64,000 nt of DNA, taken from Amygdalobacter nucleatus. GTDB taxonomy: Bacteria > Bacillota > Clostridia > Saccharofermentanales > Fastidiosipilaceae. The notes below the pieces were generated by a model, which made no database searches, had not been told where the DNA came from, and saw only the letters and a list, made by a program, of their open reading frames with translations. The DNA is taken from positions 310,001-374,000 of the forward strand of contig NZ_JARFNM010000001.1 in assembly GCF_029167365.1 (NCBI RefSeq), read 5' to 3'. Below, in pieces: positions 1 to 9,588 of this stretch (the first letter of the stretch is position 1; every line of letters begins with the position of its first letter). A program made the position numbers and the translations under genes.

Positions 1-2
1 TA

Positions 3-167
3 ACTGCTAAGGTGGTAGTAGATGTCTTAAATGGAAAAGATGTAGCGACTTATCCTATTCAAGTATTAGACAAAGGTACAACATATATCAATAAGAAAAA
101 AGCGGTAGAGCTTAATATCAATATCCCAGAAAAAATTGCTGAAAAAGCCGTAGCTATTGATAAATAA
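3..167 (+). CDS. ABC transporter substrate-binding protein, C-terminal end (partial)
   Basis: An open frame enters from the left edge and stops with TAA at 165-167. The last 54 residues are visible and contain a stretch reading YPIQVLDKGTTYINKKKAVE, followed by LNINIPEKI. This resembles the C-terminus of the COG2984 (TrpX-like) family of extracytoplasmic substrate-binding proteins. The next two genes encode the matching permease and ATPase families, with only 12 bases to the permease start, so this should be the binding protein of that importer. Only the tail is present, so the signal peptide and ligand site cannot be judged and the substrate (an amino acid or similar) is unknown. Confidence 0.75.
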   Translation, partial: TAKVVVDVLNGKDVATYPIQVLDKGTTYINKKKAVELNINIPEKIAEKAVAIDK

Positions 168-179
168 AGGAGTAGACTG

Positions 180-1049
180 ATGGGCGATATAATTTTATCT
201 GCTTTAACGGAAGGCGTTTTTTGGAGCATAGTGGCAATTGGACTTTATATCAGTTTCCGAATTTTACATTTGTCTGATATGACCACGGAGGGTAGCTTCC
301 CACTAGGTGCCTGCCTCGCAATTGTTAGTATTTTGAATGACTTATCACCACTTATGGCGTTAGTTGTAAGTTTTATAGGTGGTGCCTTGGCTGGCTTAGT
401 GACTGGTGTTTTAATAAATCGCCTAAGAATTCCGAATCTTTTAGCCGGTATTCTAACGATGAGTGCCTTTTATTCAATTAATTTAAAGATTATGCAAAGG
501 CCTAACTTGAATATTTTGGGTAAAAACACCTTGGTGAATTATATTACCCATCAAAGTAATGTCTTACCTTATGCTTATTTATGGCTTGGTTCTTTAATGG
601 TTGCGCTCCTTCTGACAGCTTTATATTTCTTTTTCAAAACGGAAGTGGGACAAGCTTTGATAGCTTCGGGTGATAATGCAGAGATGGCTATGTCATCTGG
701 TATTCCGGTAGAACGCATGAAGATTTTAGGCTTAATGTTGGCTAATGGTATTATTGCTTTGGGTGGCGGCTTATTAGCGCAAAAAGGCAATTTTGCTGAT
801 GTGAATATGGGCATAGGCGTTATAGTTGTCGCTTTAGCATCGATTATTATAGGTGAAGTTATTTTCCCTTATGTAACATTCGGTCAAAGACTGATTTGTA
901 TTGTGCTTGGATCGATAATTTATCGCTTCCTATTGGCTAGCGTTATTTCCTTAAAAGTTATCAGTGCAAATGATTTTAAATTGTTTTCGGCATTGCTTAT
1001 TGCAGTTTGCCTAGCATTACCTTTGATAAGAGAAAAAATTCATCGATGA
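180..1049 (+). CDS. ABC transporter permease (COG4120 type)
   Basis: A 289-residue integral membrane protein with roughly eight hydrophobic segments spread over the whole length. The central stretch SGDNAEMAMSSGIPVERMKI is the type of cytoplasmic loop that contacts the ATPase in this branched-chain-like permease family. It starts at an ATG 12 bases after the upstream binding protein, behind AAAGGAG. The ATPase follows 12 bases later, so binding protein, permease and ATPase form one operon. By family it moves a small organic solute, often an aromatic amino acid in TrpXYZ-like systems, into the cell. The substrate is not shown by the sequence. Confidence 0.85.
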   Translation: MGDIILSALTEGVFWSIVAIGLYISFRILHLSDMTTEGSFPLGACLAIVSILNDLSPLMALVVSFIGGALAGLVTGVLINRLRIPNLLAGILTMSAFYSINLKIMQRPNLNILGKNTLVNYITHQSNVLPYAYLWLGSLMVALLLTALYFFFKTEVGQALIASGDNAEMAMSSGIPVERMKILGLMLANGIIALGGGLLAQKGNFADVNMGIGVIVVALASIIIGEVIFPYVTFGQRLICIVLGSIIYRFLLASVISLKVISANDFKLFSALLIAVCLALPLIREKIHR

Positions 1050-1061
1050 GGAGGCGTTGAG

Positions 1062-1844
1062 ATGAGTAAGGTTATTCTACAATTAAAGGATCTTTCTAAA
1101 ACGTTTTTCCAAAACACTTTGCAAGAACGTAAAGGCCTGGACCATTTCAATCTCACCTTAAATGAGGGCGATTTTGGTGTCATTGTCGGTGGAAATGGGG
1201 CTGGAAAATCCACTTTGATGAATATCATTGCGGGCAAACTCAATTTAGATCAAGGGCAAATCATTTTGGACGATGTTGAGCTAACTAATTTAAAGGATTA
1301 TCAACGTGCCAAATGGTTAAGTAGGGTGCCGCAGGACCCTAGCCTCGGTACAGCACCACGTATGACGTTATTGCAAAATATGGCAATTGCTTCTAAGCGA
1401 GGCCAGAAACGTAACTTTACGTTTTCTGTATGCGACAAGGATATTGCTTTTTATCGTGCCTGTTTAAAAGAGTTAGGCCTTGGCTTAGAAGAGCGCTTGG
1501 AGCTGCCGATGGAATATTTGTCTGGCGGCCAACGGCAAGCGGTAACTTTGTTGATGGCAACTTTAGCAGATAGCAAGTTGTTATTGCTAGATGAGCATAC
1601 GGCTGCTTTGGACCCTAAAACCCAGCGCTTAGTGATGCAATTAACAGAAAAGTTGATTAAGAAGAAAAAATTGACTACTTTGATGATTACACACAGCTTA
1701 ACAGATGCTATTACTTATGGTAATCGCTTATTTATTTTAAGCCAGGGCAAGTTGTTTAGGCAGTTCGATGCGGAAGAAAAAGCGAAACTTACAGCAGAGG
1801 ATTTGTTCAGAATCTTAGAAAAAAGTAACGAAATGCTCCTATAA
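1062..1844 (+). CDS. ABC transporter ATP-binding protein (COG1101 type)
   Basis: A 260-residue nucleotide-binding subunit. It shows Walker A GGNGAGKST (residues about 43-51), the signature LSGGQRQA, Walker B LLLLDEHTAALD with a D-loop, and an H-loop His in MITHSLTDA. These are all the residues needed for ATP hydrolysis. COG1101 ATPases pair with COG4120 permeases and COG2984 binding proteins, which is exactly this gene order. The start ATG lies behind GAGGAGGCG. The stop codon lies inside a terminator hairpin, so this is the last gene of the operon. Confidence 0.9.
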   Translation: MSKVILQLKDLSKTFFQNTLQERKGLDHFNLTLNEGDFGVIVGGNGAGKSTLMNIIAGKLNLDQGQIILDDVELTNLKDYQRAKWLSRVPQDPSLGTAPRMTLLQNMAIASKRGQKRNFTFSVCDKDIAFYRACLKELGLGLEERLELPMEYLSGGQRQAVTLLMATLADSKLLLLDEHTAALDPKTQRLVMQLTEKLIKKKKLTTLMITHSLTDAITYGNRLFILSQGKLFRQFDAEEKAKLTAEDLFRILEKSNEMLL

Positions 1845-1858
1845 CTAGGAGCGTTTCG
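1829..1858. terminator. Bidirectional intrinsic terminator between convergent genes
   Basis: A 13-bp stem (1829-1841 with 1846-1858, one T-G wobble) with a TAAC loop. The left arm overlaps the end of the ABC ATPase gene. The + side is followed by a T-rich stretch. Read on the - strand, the hairpin is followed by a six-T run, which suits the convergent YibE/F gene. Confidence 0.8.
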
Positions 1859-1882
1859 CTATTTATACTTTTCAAAAAATGT

Positions 1883-3121
1883 CTACTTCAATTTGGCTTT
1901 GGGACTGTTATATAGCCAAGCACAGACGAAAGCTGTCAGTGGAATTGTGAACAAGATGGCGAGCGTGCCGATGATGGCGTTAAGAATATCGACGGCAAAG
2001 CTTTCTCTGTTGATGAAGAAATTCCATGACATGCCAGTGCCGCTTAGAACAAGCACGGTGAGGAGTGAAGTGCCGATATAAGCCATGATCAAAGTGTTAG
2101 ATAAAGTTGAGATCAAATCACGGCCGATGTCCAGCCCGATTTTGAATATCTCGTGTCGCTTCAAGTTAGGCGCTTGCAATTTTACTTGTGCTAAGGCAGA
2201 GGAAATATCCATTGCCACGTCCATGACTGCTCCGAGTGCTCCGATTAGAACCATAGCGAAAATGAGCGCCGGCAAATTGATTTTGTTAGGTAAAGGTAAG
2301 TTAGCCAAGGTGATAGCCTCATCACCAGTTAGACCGCTAATTTTCAGCCAATAGTTGCAGATGATGGCAAGTAAACCGCTTAAACTGACACCAGCCAGGC
2401 AGCCGATGGTAGCGGCATAGGCTTTGGCATTGTAGCCGATAACTAAGAGGAAGCTGATCAAAGTGCCGTACAGACAGGTTAAGAGGGTCATAAGATAGAC
2501 GTTGTAAGCAGCGAGGATGCTTGGGATAAAGACGAGGAAAATCATTAAAACAGTCAAGACTAAGGATAGTAAAGTGTTAAGGCCTTTTAAGTGCCCAAAG
2601 GCAAGCAATGCGATAGCAAAGACAGCAAAGAGCCAAATTAATTTAGTATGCCGATCGTATTCGACAAATACGAAAGGTGATAGCTTATTAGCGCTTGCTG
2701 GATTGGCGCTCTGCTTAGGGCTGAATAATAAGACACGGTCACCAGATTTAACTTGTGTAAGGCTGTCGGAAGGATTGCTAAAGTCAATGCTCTGATAACC
2801 CACGATACGCTCGCCTTGGCGTTCACCAGTTAGAAGGGTGGCTGTGAAGTTTATCTTCAAATTAGGCTTTTCGCCAGCTAAACCGCTTTCACTCTGCTCT
2901 GTATTGACGATTTTTTCGATTCTCGCTTGGACCAAATTAGCTTGATTTTGAGGCAAGCTAGGTACAGATTGCTTAATTATAAGGTGACTGACTAATAGTA
3001 TTAGCAAGCTCATACCGATGGTCAAAAAATAAAGAGAACGTTCTTTTGTGTTTAATTTCTGTTTGGCTAAATCTAAATGATGACTATGGACAGGTTCATC
3101 GTAGGTAAAATGTTCGCTCAT
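1883..3121 (-). CDS. YibE/F family membrane protein
   Basis: A 412-residue protein with one N-terminal transmembrane segment (TIGMSLLILLVSHLII), an extracytoplasmic domain of about 120 residues, and then about seven more membrane segments. The C-terminal half holds the YibE/F hallmark stretch ALGAVMDVAMDISSAL and a following KIGLDIGRDLISTLSNTL. The frame is open further upstream, but the ATG at 3121 has AAGGAAG five bases before it, so I chose that start. The family occurs widely in Firmicutes. Its biochemical function is not firmly established and a transport role is only suggested. It is monocistronic and convergent with the ABC importer operon. Confidence 0.85.
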   Translation of the reverse strand: MSEHFTYDEPVHSHHLDLAKQKLNTKERSLYFLTIGMSLLILLVSHLIIKQSVPSLPQNQANLVQARIEKIVNTEQSESGLAGEKPNLKINFTATLLTGERQGERIVGYQSIDFSNPSDSLTQVKSGDRVLLFSPKQSANPASANKLSPFVFVEYDRHTKLIWLFAVFAIALLAFGHLKGLNTLLSLVLTVLMIFLVFIPSILAAYNVYLMTLLTCLYGTLISFLLVIGYNAKAYAATIGCLAGVSLSGLLAIICNYWLKISGLTGDEAITLANLPLPNKINLPALIFAMVLIGALGAVMDVAMDISSALAQVKLQAPNLKRHEIFKIGLDIGRDLISTLSNTLIMAYIGTSLLTVLVLSGTGMSWNFFINRESFAVDILNAIIGTLAILFTIPLTAFVCAWLYNSPKAKLK

Positions 3122-3395
3122 ATGTACTTCCTTACTTTTAATCACCGCCATGATAGCACAAAAAGCATGGATAATTTGAAAATCATTTGCAAAAATGTTT
3201 TAGGGGAAATAAAATTAGCAATCGAATTACATGTCTAGCCAATTAGCTTTACTTTAGGATATAATTTTGAGAGCTAGGTGTATTTTACGTGATTTACGCC
3301 GATTAATTGACTTGATGAATTTAAAAGTGTAAGATTATATCTTACTAAGTTAGATAAAACAATATTAGAACATGCAAATTTGTAGAATTTGAAGG
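3122..3395. other. AT-rich intergenic region before the surface-protein island
   Basis: No convincing gene is visible. A TATAAT hexamer lies at 3260-3265, but no good -35 box sits 16-18 bases upstream. Short open frames here lack homology or ribosome binding sites. The region separates the divergent YibE/F gene from the adhesin gene and probably contains promoters for both. Confidence 0.4.
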
Positions 3396-3424
3396 TTGAC
3401 ATTAAAATGATATGGCACGAGAAT
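3396..3424 (+). promoter_or_regulatory. Predicted sigma-70 promoter of the adhesin gene
   Basis: A perfect -35 TTGACA (3396-3401) is followed by a 17-base spacer and GAGAAT (3419-3424, four of six consensus positions). Transcription would begin at about 3431, the first base of the tetranucleotide repeat. A second TTGACA overlaps the repeat border (3428-3433) but has no -10 box at the proper distance. Confidence 0.5.
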
Positions 3425-3429
3425 GCTTT

Positions 3430-3486
<57 letters not shown>

Positions 3487-3690
3487 CATGATTTATGCAT
3501 AGATTATGCTGTAGGTAGTGTTGACTCTAATTCTAGAGTTGCATTAAATTCTTTAAGTAATTCAAATAATTTAATTCATTACAATTTTATAAGTGTAGAT
3601 AGTAAGCAAGGACAGTGTCGTATGATGGCATCTGTCTTTGCTTATTTTTATGCTTATTTAAACAGATTGTATATATGGAGGGCTTAGGCA

Positions 3691-6600
3691 ATGAAGATGA
3701 GTAGATTGAGTCGGATGTGTGCACTTACTTTGGCAGCTGGCATATTTATGACAGTTATGCCGTGGCAGGTGCGAGCAACAGAAACTGAACAAGCGAAGAC
3801 GGAGATTGCTACAGAAATTAAAGCCAAAGATGAGAAAGCAAGCGCTGATAAATCACAGGCGCCAAATGATTCGTTAAAAGACAGTAACATTGCCGATAAA
3901 GCAAAAGAAGTTATGCCCGCTGATAAGGCTAACGTTGAAAAAGAGAAAGATTCTAAAGCACCAAAAGTATCTGAGACTGACAAACAAGTTTCCAAGTTAG
4001 AAAAGAATGAAGATGCTGAGTTAGTGAGTAAAGATGATCTTTCGGCTATTTCTAAAGCAATGATTGGAGCAGATAGAGCTGTAACTGAAAGTGGTACAGG
4101 CAAGGTCGAGTTTAAACTTGGAAAATTTGAAAATGACAAATTATCTGATTTGTCAGAGAACTGGTATACTGAACAGCTTGTAACTAGTGCTATAGATATT
4201 GATGTTTCTGGTAATAATTACGTATTAAACAAACCTTACATTGTTTTACGGGTGCCTAAAACTAATAAAATTAAAGATTTAAAGTTTATTGATTCACAAG
4301 CAGGTCGTACAGAGCGATATGAAGATGACGATTATAAATATGTGAAATACGTTTATGATTCAATGTCTGGTGGTACACATTATACTTACCCTTTCTATTT
4401 TAAATTTGATGCTCATAATGCTAAAAATGATGACACTATTGAAGTTACAGCTAGCTTGTATAAAGATGGTGACAATGGAAAAGATGGCGAGCTGTTTCGA
4501 GAGTTAAAACAGACATATCGTGCTAAAACACTTGGATTTGAGCTTTTTTCGACACAATATAACTATGACAGTATGCAACAAATAGGGGACTTGCAGACAA
4601 ATAATGATGGACACAAGAGCATTGTGAAAGGTTGGGTAGAAAAGGCTAGTGATACTACAACTTTTGAAGGTAAACCATGCGTTGCTCCAGTTTATGCTTC
4701 CGTAGCGCCACAAGCGATAAAAGGTATTAGCGAAAGCGTAGGATTGGAGTATCCAAAAAATATCAAATTTGTTTTGGAATTCGATAATACAGAACCAGGA
4801 TTTACCTTTGAAGGTAGATGGAATTTCTGGGGTGTTGGCAATGCTGATATCAAAAGAGAACTTAGTGCTGATGAAAAAGTTTTAACCATTATTTGCCAAA
4901 ATCCAACCATGGCTGGTTCAGCGGACTGGACCAATAATTATCGTCAGTCATTACAAGTAAAAGCTTTTGTAAAAGCGAAAGCAGTTACTTTGAACAAAGA
5001 TATTAGTGTTAATATTTCCGCTTATAAAAATGTCGATAAAGATGGAAATAATGGTGAACTGATTGGTACACGCAAAGAAGTTTATCATTTTAAACCCGAG
5101 CCATTTTCGCGTGGTGGTAATTTTTCATACAGTAAAATAGCATATGATGGTTATAATATTGCTGAAGAATTTGCTTACATATATAACGCAGATTATTACT
5201 ATATGAACAATAAGCTTTACAAGGGCGCATTCAGTATGAATGAAAAAGGTGTACCTCTTAAAGGCTTACTTACTAATTGGAATACGGGATCAAGCTTTGC
5301 TAATCCGTGGAAAGATGGCAATGTAACTAAAGTCAAGGCGATTTTCAACAAATTAGAATCAGACGGTATCTATTTCAAATCAACTCGTTTGTGGGCAGAC
5401 TGTTATGATAGCAAAAACCCTGAAAATGAAAATATCCTGAATGCGATAAAGTCAGCTTGTTCCAATGGAAATGTTAAGCTATACGGTATCGATAATGCTG
5501 GCAATGAAACACTAATTAGCGATAAGGTTGAATACAATAAGGCTATTAATATAGATGATAAAAAAGGTTTATATAAAGAAGTAGTTTACAGGTTTGATAA
5601 GCCGCTTGTTTTGGATAATTTTCATCTGTATGTAAATGACCGTGTATGGTTCTTAAATGATGAGTTGAAAAGCTTTTCCAACTTGGAAGATCAAGAAAAG
5701 GCTTATAGTTCTTCACTTAGTGTAGCAATTTTGGATAAAGACGATAAACCTGAAAAAAAGGAATATACGAACAATACTACTAAATTCTTTAGAGTAAGAG
5801 CATTACATCCAGTAGTCGATGAGTTTATTAGTGCTGAGCAGACGGTTGCATACAGCAATGAAGGTACTTTTAATTATTTAATTGGCCCTATGTTACCAAA
5901 GGTACGGCATGATATATCTACATATGGTGCCGATTTAAAAGAAATTAAAAATTTAAAGGTTATCACGCTCATTCCAGCTGGATTTGAATTTACAGGCGAA
6001 ATAAAGCGCACTGACAATGATGGCCACAATTGGACTGCTGAAGTATCTGATCCTGTAATAAAGACTGTTAAGAACTATAAGGGTACTGGTAAAACAGCTG
6101 TAATAGCTGATTTTGGTAATGTGCCTATTGAGCGGTATTATCCCTTAAATTTAGTGTTGCGTGCGACTAAAACAGCTCAACGTGGTAAGAATAAGTTCGT
6201 TAACTATATGGTTTATGATGATAACGACTTTATTCGTCCGCTAGGCAGCGATAAACATGAACATGATTACGTTGACACCTTGGATTTAGATGATGATGGT
6301 AACACGCAAGAAGTTTTCATGCAAAAGCAAACAAATGTAGAATTTATACCACCGCTTGAATTAGTTATGAACAACAAAGTCTGTTTTGAAGATATTAAAG
6401 ACGAAATAGCGATTGTAAGTGATTTAGGTAGTAAGACTCAACATAAAATTAACATTTTCAATAATTCTATTCAGACGATAAATAAACTGAGTATATTGGA
6501 TGTTTTACCATATGTAGGCGACCATGCGATTGCTCCTAATGAAAAAGGTGAATATCCAGCACGTAACTCCTCTTTTGCTACGCCGTTAATAAGTTCGGTT

Positions 6601-8322
6601 GAGGCTGCCAATGATAAAAGTGTCAATGAAAAATTTTCTTTCTATTATCAGTTAAGCGCACAAGGAAATGATTTAGCTAGTGTGCGTGATGGACAATGGG
6701 TTAAAAAGGAGGAAATAACAGATTGGTCAAAAGTTAAGTCTGTAAAGGCTGTGCTTAAGGAAGGTCAAGAACTAAAGTCAAAAGAATCAATAGATATTAT
6801 TTTGCCAGTAAGTATGCCAAAAAACACAAGCCTTGAAGAAGGAACAACATACGCCATTAATTCAGCTGCGTTTAGCACAGATGATCAAAACTATACTGAG
6901 GGAAATAAAACACAGTTAAGTTTTGTTAAATACAAAGTAGAAGGCATGGCTTTCTTAGATCTGGATGAAGATGGTAAATATAATAATAAAGATAAGATTG
7001 TACCAGGTATAAAAGTTAACTTGTTAAAACCAAGTCCAGCTGCTTCTACGCCTAGCACAAATGCCGAAAATCGCTCAGCTAGATTGGATGAGGATAGAGA
7101 CGCTGATAATGCCAATATACCTGAAGGTTACGAACTTGCTAAGGATCTAGATGGCAATGCTATTACGACAACTACTAACCAAGAAGGTAAATATAGCTTT
7201 GACGTTTATCAGCGAGCTTCTTATATGGTGCAGTTTGAACTTGGTAACGGACAATCATTTAGCGCGAAATCTACAGCTGGTTCAGAAGATATAGGTACTA
7301 ATTCTATAGAGGCATCAACGGCTAGTGAAAAGTCAGCAGTTTCTACACAAGGAAAATTGAATCCTTCTAAGAAAAAAATGATTCGAAGCGTCGCCATTAA
7401 ACAAGTTTGGAAAATTAAAATCACAAAAGTGGATGCTAAAGACGAAAGTAAGAAATTAGCAGGTTCAGAGTTTGCCTTAATAAAAGTTAATGGTGAACAA
7501 CAAGCGACAGCTAACGGTAATGAAGTTGAATTTAAAAATGTCACAACAAATGATGATGGCGAAGCAACGTTTGAAAACGTGCCATATGGTAGCTATAAAG
7601 TTAGAGAAATAAGAGCACCAAAGGGCTATGAATTGCCTGAACAGCCTGAAACAGCTGTACCTGAGTTATTGGCTCATATGAATCCAGCTTCAGTTGATGT
7701 TACGGTTACAAACAAGCTTAACAAGGCTAGGTTGGTCGTTCTAAAGACAGATGACAGCAAGGAAGCAAAACCATTAGCTGGCGTTGAATTTAAGCTAAAT
7801 ATAATTGGTGAATTAAAGACAGAGACTAATTCAAATCCTGCTGTTACAGATAAACAAGCAGAAAAAGTAACTGACAAATCCGCAACTGGTGATGCATCAG
7901 ATGTTACAAATTCTGTAAACACAACAGAGCAGACTGAGTGGACAGGTACAACAGATAAGGACGGTAAGATTATATTCAAGGACTTGCCACTAGGCGAATA
8001 CACGCTAGAAGAAACTAAGGGCCTAAATGGTTATGAGAAGTTGGATAAGCCGATGGATATTACGCTTAATACGCCGTATGACGAGAAAAATTCTGACAAT
8101 ACTACTAAGACAGTTAAAGTCGTCAACAAGAAAAGCATAATCCCGACAAAGCCAAGTGTACCGAGCAATCCCGAGTATGTACCAAGTACTCAAACTGAGC
8201 CGAAGAAAATTAAAGTCGGTGTTGTGACAAAGACCGGCGAGCTTGCAAATATGGCAAGTGGGTTTGGCCTGGTTATGTTAGTTGCGTTTGCTGCATTGAC
8301 TGTCAACAAGCGTAAGAAATAG
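3691..8322 (+). CDS. Large cell-wall surface protein with SdrD-B and SpaA/Cna-B domains
   Basis: A 1543-residue secreted protein. Residues 1-29 form a signal peptide (basic start, hydrophobic core, likely cleavage after QVRA). Residues 30-110 are a Lys/Ala/Asp/Glu-rich linker. A long adhesin-like region of unknown fold follows up to about 1080. Residues about 1081-1200 contain an SdrD-B-like repeat (VEGMAFLDLDEDGKYNNKD). Residues about 1240-1335 and 1347-1480 are two SpaA/Cna-B domains, recognised by KITKVDA, YGSYKVREIRAPKGYEL and LGEYTLEETKGLNGYEKL. The tail has a proline-rich spacer, VTKTG at 1512-1516, a hydrophobic segment and KRKK, so it is anchored like a sortase substrate but with an unusual motif. 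The ATG follows GGAGGG at good spacing. Probable role: adhesion or host contact. Confidence 0.88.
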   Translation: MKMSRLSRMCALTLAAGIFMTVMPWQVRATETEQAKTEIATEIKAKDEKASADKSQAPNDSLKDSNIADKAKEVMPADKANVEKEKDSKAPKVSETDKQVSKLEKNEDAELVSKDDLSAISKAMIGADRAVTESGTGKVEFKLGKFENDKLSDLSENWYTEQLVTSAIDIDVSGNNYVLNKPYIVLRVPKTNKIKDLKFIDSQAGRTERYEDDDYKYVKYVYDSMSGGTHYTYPFYFKFDAHNAKNDDTIEVTASLYKDGDNGKDGELFRELKQTYRAKTLGFELFSTQYNYDSMQQIGDLQTNNDGHKSIVKGWVEKASDTTTFEGKPCVAPVYASVAPQAIKGISESVGLEYPKNIKFVLEFDNTEPGFTFEGRWNFWGVGNADIKRELSADEKVLTIICQNPTMAGSADWTNNYRQSLQVKAFVKAKAVTLNKDISVNISAYKNVDKDGNNGELIGTRKEVYHFKPEPFSRGGNFSYSKIAYDGYNIAEEFAYIYNADYYYMNNKLYKGAFSMNEKGVPLKGLLTNWNTGSSFANPWKDGNVTKVKAIFNKLESDGIYFKSTRLWADCYDSKNPENENILNAIKSACSNGNVKLYGIDNAGNETLISDKVEYNKAINIDDKKGLYKEVVYRFDKPLVLDNFHLYVNDRVWFLNDELKSFSNLEDQEKAYSSSLSVAILDKDDKPEKKEYTNNTTKFFRVRALHPVVDEFISAEQTVAYSNEGTFNYLIGPMLPKVRHDISTYGADLKEIKNLKVITLIPAGFEFTGEIKRTDNDGHNWTAEVSDPVIKTVKNYKGTGKTAVIADFGNVPIERYYPLNLVLRATKTAQRGKNKFVNYMVYDDNDFIRPLGSDKHEHDYVDTLDLDDDGNTQEVFMQKQTNVEFIPPLELVMNNKVCFEDIKDEIAIVSDLGSKTQHKINIFNNSIQTINKLSILDVLPYVGDHAIAPNEKGEYPARNSSFATPLISSVEAANDKSVNEKFSFYYQLSAQGNDLASVRDGQWVKKEEITDWSKVKSVKAVLKEGQELKSKESIDIILPVSMPKNTSLEEGTTYAINSAAFSTDDQNYTEGNKTQLSFVKYKVEGMAFLDLDEDGKYNNKDKIVPGIKVNLLKPSPAASTPSTNAENRSARLDEDRDADNANIPEGYELAKDLDGNAITTTTNQEGKYSFDVYQRASYMVQFELGNGQSFSAKSTAGSEDIGTNSIEASTASEKSAVSTQGKLNPSKKKMIRSVAIKQVWKIKITKVDAKDESKKLAGSEFALIKVNGEQQATANGNEVEFKNVTTNDDGEATFENVPYGSYKVREIRAPKGYELPEQPETAVPELLAHMNPASVDVTVTNKLNKARLVVLKTDDSKEAKPLAGVEFKLNIIGELKTETNSNPAVTDKQAEKVTDKSATGDASDVTNSVNTTEQTEWTGTTDKDGKIIFKDLPLGEYTLEETKGLNGYEKLDKPMDITLNTPYDEKNSDNTTKTVKVVNKKSIIPTKPSVPSNPEYVPSTQTEPKKIKVGVVTKTGELANMASGFGLVMLVAFAALTVNKRKK

Positions 8323-8329
8323 TAAATTA

Positions 8330-8353
8330 ACAAGCTGCAATTTAGCAGCTTGT
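8330..8353. terminator. Intergenic hairpin between the two surface-protein genes
   Basis: A perfect 9-bp stem (8330-8338 with 8345-8353, AT-rich 6-base loop) starts eight bases after the adhesin stop. No T-run follows, so it may partly terminate transcription or stabilise or process the mRNA rather than fully stop it. It could set the relative levels of the two wall proteins. Confidence 0.55.
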
Positions 8354-8390
8354 CATTAAAATGAATCCAATTGAAGAGAGGAATAAAATT

Positions 8391-9392
8391 ATGAAAACAC
8401 AAATGCATGCAAATGTTTTCAAGAAAAAATGCTTGGCAGCTATAACAGCTATGCTCATGGCAGCTTTGCTCGTTGTGCCAGCTAATGTTAAGGCAGAGGG
8501 AGAAACTATTACGGTGAATAATAATTTGTCGGCTGATCTCCTTTTGCGTAAAAAAGACAATAGCGAAGATACTGGTAATAAAGTCATTGAGGTCGGTAAA
8601 GATGACAATATGACTTTTGTTGGTACATTAGGTGTTAAGCTTATAAAGGGTCAAATGAATTGCTTTGAGCAAAAATTTTTAGGTGATGGAACTGAATGTG
8701 ATCCTAATACCTGTAAAGAAAATGTACTTCTTAAAGATAACTACGATAAAATTAATTTGGAAGGTGTTGAGTCCACATTTAAAGCAACTTTAACTTTAGC
8801 TGATGGCTTAAAATTTAAAGATAAAGTAGAGACTACTTTGACAGGTGCTAACGATTTATTTAAAATTACAAAAACTGATATAGTAGGTCAAACAGCTACT
8901 ATCACTATGGAGTTGAAAGATAAAGCTAAATACACAAAATATGACGTTTTGAAAAATGATGTTAATGCTGTAGATGACGACTTGAAAGTAAGCTTAACAG
9001 GTGTTCAGTTTGCCGATAATGCAGTGGCAGATAGAGCTTATACAGTTACAGGTACTGTTGAAGGTAGCTTTAGTGGTACTGCTCAATATTCAATAATAAC
9101 AAAGAAATTTGTTTTAAGTTGGAATGGCAAGCAAACTGATGCTGGTAAATATGACGATGGTATCGCTATTGCTGTTAAGTACGCTGCTGCTCCATCCCCA
9201 TCCCCAGCTCCAGTTGAACCAGAAGTAGAAATTCCGTATGTGCCAAGTGACCCTACAGAGCCAGTTGTTACTGAAGTTGTAGAGCCTAAGGTAGGCAAAG
9301 TTGCCAAGACAGGTGAAATGGCTAATACCGTTAACCAATTAGGTTTAATTATTCTAGCTGCCGCTAGCGTTGTAATTGCTAAGAAACACTAA
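8391..9392 (+). CDS. Secreted wall-anchored protein with atypical sorting signal
   Basis: A 333-residue protein with a signal peptide (KKKCLAAITAMLMAALL, likely cleavage after NVKA). The extracellular domain has no family I recognise. It includes a cluster of three cysteines (CFEQKFLGDGTECDPNTC). A Pro/Glu/Val-rich spacer is followed by VAKTG (residues 304-308), a hydrophobic segment and a KKH tail. The C-terminal pattern KVG-x-V-x-KTGE-x-AN is shared with the large adhesin just upstream. The ATG at 8391 is chosen over the in-frame ATG at 8361 because GAGAGG precedes it and the signal peptide starts there. Possibly a pilin-like or adhesin partner of the upstream protein; function unknown. Confidence 0.8.
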   Translation: MKTQMHANVFKKKCLAAITAMLMAALLVVPANVKAEGETITVNNNLSADLLLRKKDNSEDTGNKVIEVGKDDNMTFVGTLGVKLIKGQMNCFEQKFLGDGTECDPNTCKENVLLKDNYDKINLEGVESTFKATLTLADGLKFKDKVETTLTGANDLFKITKTDIVGQTATITMELKDKAKYTKYDVLKNDVNAVDDDLKVSLTGVQFADNAVADRAYTVTGTVEGSFSGTAQYSIITKKFVLSWNGKQTDAGKYDDGIAIAVKYAAAPSPSPAPVEPEVEIPYVPSDPTEPVVTEVVEPKVGKVAKTGEMANTVNQLGLIILAAASVVIAKKH

Positions 9393-9394
9393 CA

Positions 9395-9417
9395 TAACTA
9401 TCAGCTTGAGATAGTTA
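9395..9417. other. First hairpin downstream of the wall-protein gene
   Basis: An 8-bp perfect inverted repeat (9395-9402 with 9410-9417) three bases after the stop codon, directly before a stronger terminator hairpin. It probably forms a tandem 3' structure with it. Confidence 0.5.
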
Positions 9418-9422
9418 ACATA

Positions 9423-9448
9423 AGCCAGCCGATATAGGCTGGCTTTTT
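9423..9448 (+). terminator. Intrinsic terminator of the surface-protein genes
   Basis: An 8-bp GC-rich stem (9423-9430 with 9437-9444, loop GATATA) followed by a run of Ts. It is a clear rho-independent terminator separating the surface island from the rimP-nusA operon. Confidence 0.9.
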
Positions 9449-9543
9449 CAGTAGGGGGGTGAAATTTTAATTGGTTAGTTACAGGGCTAAAGAATCACAA
9501 CTTTGAAATTATCACTGATTAACTACAAACAGCCGTCCAAAAC

Positions 9544-9572
9544 TTGCCAATTAGCCTAGGAGCGTATATAAT
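9544..9572 (+). promoter_or_regulatory. Promoter of the rimP-nusA-infB operon
   Basis: -35 TTGCCA (9544-9549), a 17-base spacer, and a perfect -10 TATAAT (9567-9572). Transcription should begin near 9580. This is the best promoter upstream of rimP and probably drives the whole translation and RNA operon. Confidence 0.8.
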
Positions 9573-9588
9573 TCACTTATACGGCTCG

